Assembly: GCA_027575765.1 (NCBI GenBank)
Contig: JANBPT010000156.1
Coordinates: forward strand, 1-64,000
Origin: Tieghemiomyces parasiticus
Lineage: Eukaryota > Kickxellomycota > Dimargaritomycetes > Dimargaritales > Dimargaritaceae
Length of the DNA stretch: 64,000 bases
Direction: 5' to 3'
The translations under genes and the position numbers were made by a program. Under the pieces are notes generated by a model. It did not search any database. It worked only from the letters and a program-made list of their open reading frames with translations, and had not been told where the DNA came from. Every line of letters starts with the position of its first letter. The stretch's first letter is position 1. This document shows positions 56,301-62,300 of the stretch, in pieces.

Positions 56301-59300
56301 AGGTGTACCACCGGGCCTGCGCCATTGCCGCTGTCCTGCATAGCCAAGGCGCTCGCTGTGGCGACCGAGTGGCACTGTTATTTACGCGCTGCCCCGAGTT
56401 TATATTCAGTTACCTTGCCGTACTCCTCCTGGGAGGTGTGTGCGTGCCCATAGACGCAAGCAACGCCCCAGACCGCCTCGCCTACATGATAGACATCCTC
56501 AGCAACCCGTGGGTGGTGACCAACTCCACCGCTAGTGTGCGGGCGGTCGAGTTAGGGGTCGCGGATGGAAGAATTGTCTACGCTGACCTTGTCGCAGAGA
56601 CTTCTATTCCAGGCCAGTCCCCCCGCTTGCCCTTTGAGCATGTCCCAAATTCTTTAGCATACATTGTGTTTACATCAGGCACCACCGGCCGGCCCAAGGG
56701 CGTCCAGGTCACCCACCGTTCCCTAGGCAACTTTATCCTGGCGGCCTGCGAGCGGTTTCAGCTGCCTTCCAATTGTCGGTTCCTGCAAACCCTGAATATC
56801 GCCTTCGACTCTCTGGCACTAGAAGTATTCTGTACCTTCCATACCGGTGGCACCTTGGTGCTTCAGGACGGTGAACTGCTCGAAGATCTGAGGCGGGTCA
56901 ACTGCTGCGCCATGGTTCCTTCCCTTCTAGCCGCCATCGACCCAGCGTCCTATTCAAACCTACAGCATATCATCATGGGAGGTGAAAGTTTGGCCCCAAC
57001 GCTGGCACATAAGTGGTCCTGTACCGCTCGTATCCACAACTCCTACGGTCCCACTGAGGTCACCGTGATGTGCCATAGCCATCTGGCCGCATCAGGCTCT
57101 ACGATAACAGTGGGTAACACACTGGCCAACGTCCAATGCCATATTCTGGACGACCAGCTGCGACCGGTCCCTGTTGGCATCACCGGTGAAATCTATATCG
57201 CCGGTGCTGGAGTGTCCAAGGGGTATTGGAAGCAGCCCGAGTTGACAGAAAAGGTGTTCCTGGATAACCCGTTTGGAGCCGGACAATTATACCGTACTGG
57301 TGACCTTGGCTGCTGGCTGACTAATGGTGAGGTGCAAGTACAGGGTCGCAAGGACTTCCAGGTCAAACTACGCGGTTTCCGTATCGAGCTGGGTGAGATC
57401 GAGAGTACGTGCCAGGCCTTCCCCGGCGTAGCCAACGCCGTGGCCCTGGTCAAAGACAAGTGTCTGGTTGTCTACATCTCACCCACTGATGTCCAGGTCG
57501 AAGCGCTGAAGGAGCACATTACGGCTAAGCTGCCTCACTACATGGTCCCGGAGGTGGTTGTGTCGATGGAGGCTCTGCCCCTGACCTCTATTGGTAAAGT
57601 CGACCGCCGGGCACTCCAGGCCCTGCATCTACCCCAAGGGCCAGACCTGGACGGCTCCAACGACCTACCGGTCTCCAAGACCTTCGTCACCCTTCGGCAC
57701 GCCCTCAGTGAGACTCTCAATGTTGACCCTGCTCGGGTGGTCCCCTCGGCCTCCTTTCTGCGTCTGGGCGGCGACTCCATCTCGGCCATCCAGTTCTCCT
57801 CACGGTGTAAGAAGTACGGCTTGAAGCTCACGGTGGCCGATATCTTGAAGCACCCGATGCTGACACGTCTAGAGCAATGTGCCGAGCCGATCCTGGATAC
57901 AAGTGAGCCCAAACCTCAGATGGAGACTTCAGGCCCTATATCCCCCACCGCCATTATGCGCCAAGTCATTCATAGAATGTGTAATGTCAACCACTTCAAC
58001 CAGTCCTTCCTACTTAGCTGTCGGAGTCCGCCCACTCTAGCCACTTTCAAGGAGGCCATCCGTGCCCTGGTGGTTCATCATGACATTCTACGCCTGCGTT
58101 TAATTATCGTGGATGGCAAGTCGAGTATGGAAGTGCTACCTCTTCCCGAGGACACCAGCACCGACGCTTTTCTGGCCCGCTTTGCCTCGGTCACCGAGGA
58201 AAGCCTACTGCTAGATGACTATGACGACTGGGTTCTCCGCACGCAGCAGTCCATCAACGTGGAGCACGGGCCAGTGCTGGCCTGCTCTTTACTCACTGTG
58301 GACGCGCAGGCCTACGTCTACCTCACCGTTCACCACCTGTGTATTGACTTTGTGTCCTGGCGCATTATGCTGGAGGACCTCGAGATACTACTGCAGGGCC
58401 AGATGCTGCAGCCCAAGACCCTTTCCTTTCGTGAGTGGGCCATGTTGGTCAACGATTACGCCCCGACTCTAGCTGACGACCTGTGGCCCGACCACGGTCC
58501 GGTTTCTTCCCTTCCGATTGACATTTTACCTGCTCCAGCCGCCCCAGTCACCTATCGCTCTGTCCAATCAGTCGGTCGGAATCTGGGGTTGGAATTGTCC
58601 CAAATTCTCTATGAGCAAGCGGCACCGCGGGTGGACGCCTCGCCGCAGGAGTTCATGGTGGCCTCGCTCGTCATGGCCCTCGCCACTACCTTCCAACTGG
58701 ACTCACTGGAAGTGCAAATGGAGGGCCATGGCCGCCAACCCTGGCGTTCGGACCTTGACGTGTCACGCACCCTCGGCTGGTTCACAGCCATCTACCCGGT
58801 CGCCTTCCATACCGGCCAGAGTGAGCACTATGCATCCCTTCCCCAAGTTCTGCGCCCGCTGGCCCACGTCAAGCAGCGCCTGCACTCCATTCCTGACAGT
58901 GGCTTCCCCTATGGCCTCCTCAAGTACTTGAAGGGAAGGAATCCTCCGCAAAGGGCCAGTGACAAGCCCCTTGCCCAGCCCACCGGGGTCGTGTTCAATT
59001 ACGCCGGCCGGTTCAATCAACTTGAAAACAGCGACGCCTTCTGGTCGCCAGCCGTCCTTAGCAACGGCTGGTCGCACGCCCTTAGCCTTGACGAGGTAGT
59101 TCAGCATGCCTTGACTGCCTCATGTGATTACGACGGGAAACATGGCCTCACCCTAATCCTCGACTACTCAACCATGATGTACCACGAGGGCACGGCCAAT
59201 ACCATCACCAACCTTTGGCTGGACAACCTCCAGCAGCTCATCCAGGCCGCCCTAGCCAGTCCCCTTCCGTGTCGCACGGCTAGCGACTATGGCCTCGCCC

Positions 59301-62300
59301 GCCTATCCGAGCCCGCATTTGGCCAGGTCGTCCATGAGATGCTGCCTAACTTGGACCTGTCCCTGGCTGACGTGGACGACCTGTACCCCTGTCTCCCGAT
59401 TCAGGAAGGACTACTGCTGGCCACGCTGAATGATCCGGCGGCCTACATGGTGTTGCTTATTTACGAGATTCAAGGGCCTCTGGACATAGTGCGACTCCAG
59501 GAGGCCTGGGCAACAACGTCTCAGCAGCACGCGATTTTCCGCACCCAGTTCTTGTTGGGATTGCCTGACACGCCATCCGCCAACTTGCAACTAGTCAGGA
59601 AGCACGCCGACGCCCGCTGGCTCGTTGCTGACTGGTCGGACCTGGACCCTGATCTAGCCCAAGCGGAGTACCTGTGGCTTGAACGGGAACAGGGCTTCGA
59701 CCTCAAGCAGATCCCCATCCGCTTCGGCCTGTTTCACCTTGCTCCGGATCACCACCGCCTGATCGTATCAGTTCACCACGCCATCCTCGACGGGTGGTCA
59801 GGGAGTCTGTTAATTAACACCTTGCTGCTCAACTACGCCGGGCAAGTAGCACCACCCGCTGGCCAAGTGAAGGACCTGGTTTCTCATGTTCAAGCCTGCA
59901 ATGCCGCCGAAGCCGAACGGTTCTGGGCGGCCCAGTTGGATGGCGTAGAGTCACCCAGCCTGTTGGTCGACCCTTACTGCGTGCCCGACTTGACTGTCAA
60001 GCCCTCTGATGCAGCATACTATGGCTCCCTGGCCCGCACCCTGGAATTAGGCGAGAAAATCGTCGACTTTTCCCAGTCGTATGGCATCACGGTATCCACG
60101 TTTTTTAGAGCCGCCGTGGCCCTCGTCCTCCACCGCCACACGGGGTCCGAGCATCCCGTCTTTGGCACGGTGGTGTCCGGCCGCAACGTGGCCGTGGCGC
60201 AAGTCGAGTCCACCATTGGGCCTTGCATCAGCACCATCCCTTGCCGTGCCCGTATCGGCCGCGCGCTCACTGTGGGTGACCTCCTTCAGACCCTCCACCA
60301 GGATGGCACGGCGGCCTACGACTTTGAACACTGCCGGCTGACCGATATCCACCGGTGGAGCGGCATGAGTCCGGAGCAACCACTGTTCAACGTCCTTCTC
60401 GTCTACCAGAACTACCCCGAAGTGCAGTCCGACATGGACCTGCCCATCCGCCTCAGTCTCCTCGACAGCCACGATCCTACCGACGTGCCCCTGACTCTCG
60501 TAGCGGCCCACCAAGGTACGCAACTCCACATCAAGGCCGGCTTTCAAACTAGGGTATTCAGCACTGACTACGTGGAACGCTTCGTGGACCACCTAGAAAC
60601 CACCATCCGCTCGCTGGTCACTACGTCGCCCTCAGATCTAGTCGCTTCCTTGAGCATGTTGGCCGAGTCTGAGCACGAGCTCCTCGCCAGCGACTGGGCC
60701 CGAAACCCCATCAAACTCCCCACCAACTCGTATGCCCACGAGGGATTCCTCTCCTGCGTCCATTCGGGGCCTAGCCGTGTAGCGATCCGTGACGGTGAGC
60801 AGGAATACACTTACAGTCAGCTCCACCTGATGGCCACCCATCTCGCCCATCGACTCCATCAGACTGGCAAGGGTGGGCCTGACCAGGTGGTTGGCATCCT
60901 GGCTGGCAACTCGGTGGAACTCATCGTCGGCCAGTTGGCGGTGTGGATGACCGGCTCGGCCTTCGTGGTCATTGCTCCAGATTACCCGGTCGAGCGGCAG
61001 CAGTTCATTCTCGCCGATGCCGCCTGTGTGGCCGTGGTAGGGCCTCCTGCCCTTTTAGCCACCTTCAAAGCCGATACGCCCACCCCCCAACTCGCAATCG
61101 ACCTGTCTAGTCTCCAAAGTGACCATGCGGTCGGTCGGATGAGCCAGGCCGAAATAGACGGCGGATCCCTAGCCTACGTGATTTACACCTCCGGCACGAC
61201 GGGCACCCCTAAGGGCGTGATGCACGAGCACGGGGCTGCAGCCAACCACCTGCAGGGTTTCATCAGGACCACCGGGATGACGGCCGATGTGGTGACGCCT
61301 ACGCTCCTCACCCCCACCTTCGACGTCTCTCTGTCGGAGATTTGGACCACCCTGTCTGTGGGCGGCTGCCTCCTGATTACCCAGGGTGACCAGAGGCGGG
61401 CTCTCCAGCAGGCCACCCGGGCGGCATGTACACCGTCCCTCGCGTCTCTGTTCGAACCCAGTGATTTCCCAGGCCTCCACAGTCTGGTGCTCACTGGCGA
61501 GCCGTCCAGCCAAGCCTTGGTCGATAAGTGGTCTACCTCTCTACGGCTCTTCAACTGGTACGGACCCACGGAGGTGGCCAATGGCTCCCATTGCGCCGAG
61601 CTGAAACCCAGCGCCACCGTCACCATCGGCCGCCCTTTCCCAAATGCGGCGGGCCTCATCCTGGACGAGCATCTGCGACCTTCCCCCGTCGGCATCATCG
61701 GTCAGCTCTACCTGGGCGGTAAGGGGTTGGCCCGCGGCTACCTGAACCGTCCTGAACTGACTGCGGAGAAGTTCATTACCTGGCCCCTAACGGGCGAACG
61801 TCTGTATCAGAGCGGGGACCTGGCCCGCTGGCTCCCTGACGGCCAGATCGAGTGTCTGGGCCGTATCGACCACCAGGTCAAGGTGCGTGGATTCCGTGTC
61901 GAGCTCGGCGAGGTGGAGGCCGTCCTCGAATCCCACCCGACGGTCACCCAGGCCTGCGTCCTGGTCCAGGATACGCACCTGGTCGGTTACGTCTGCCCTG
62001 CATTGTCTGGCGATAGCGAGGCTGTCCTCAACTGGCTTCGTAACTGCCTTCCTCACTACATGGTTCCCAGTGCCCTGGTGGGCCTGGCCGAGCTCCCCCG
62101 GACCCCGGTGGGCAAGGTTGACCGTAAGGCCCTGCCGCCTTTCCACTTCAACCGCTCACCGACGGACACTGACCTGTCCGCCCTGTCTCCCGTCGAGTCC
62201 CAACTGTTGCAGACAGTGGCTGACTGTCTGCGCCTGGACGTGAGTATCATTAGACTGGACAGCACCTTTTACCAGATCGGAGGTAACTCCTTATCTGCCA

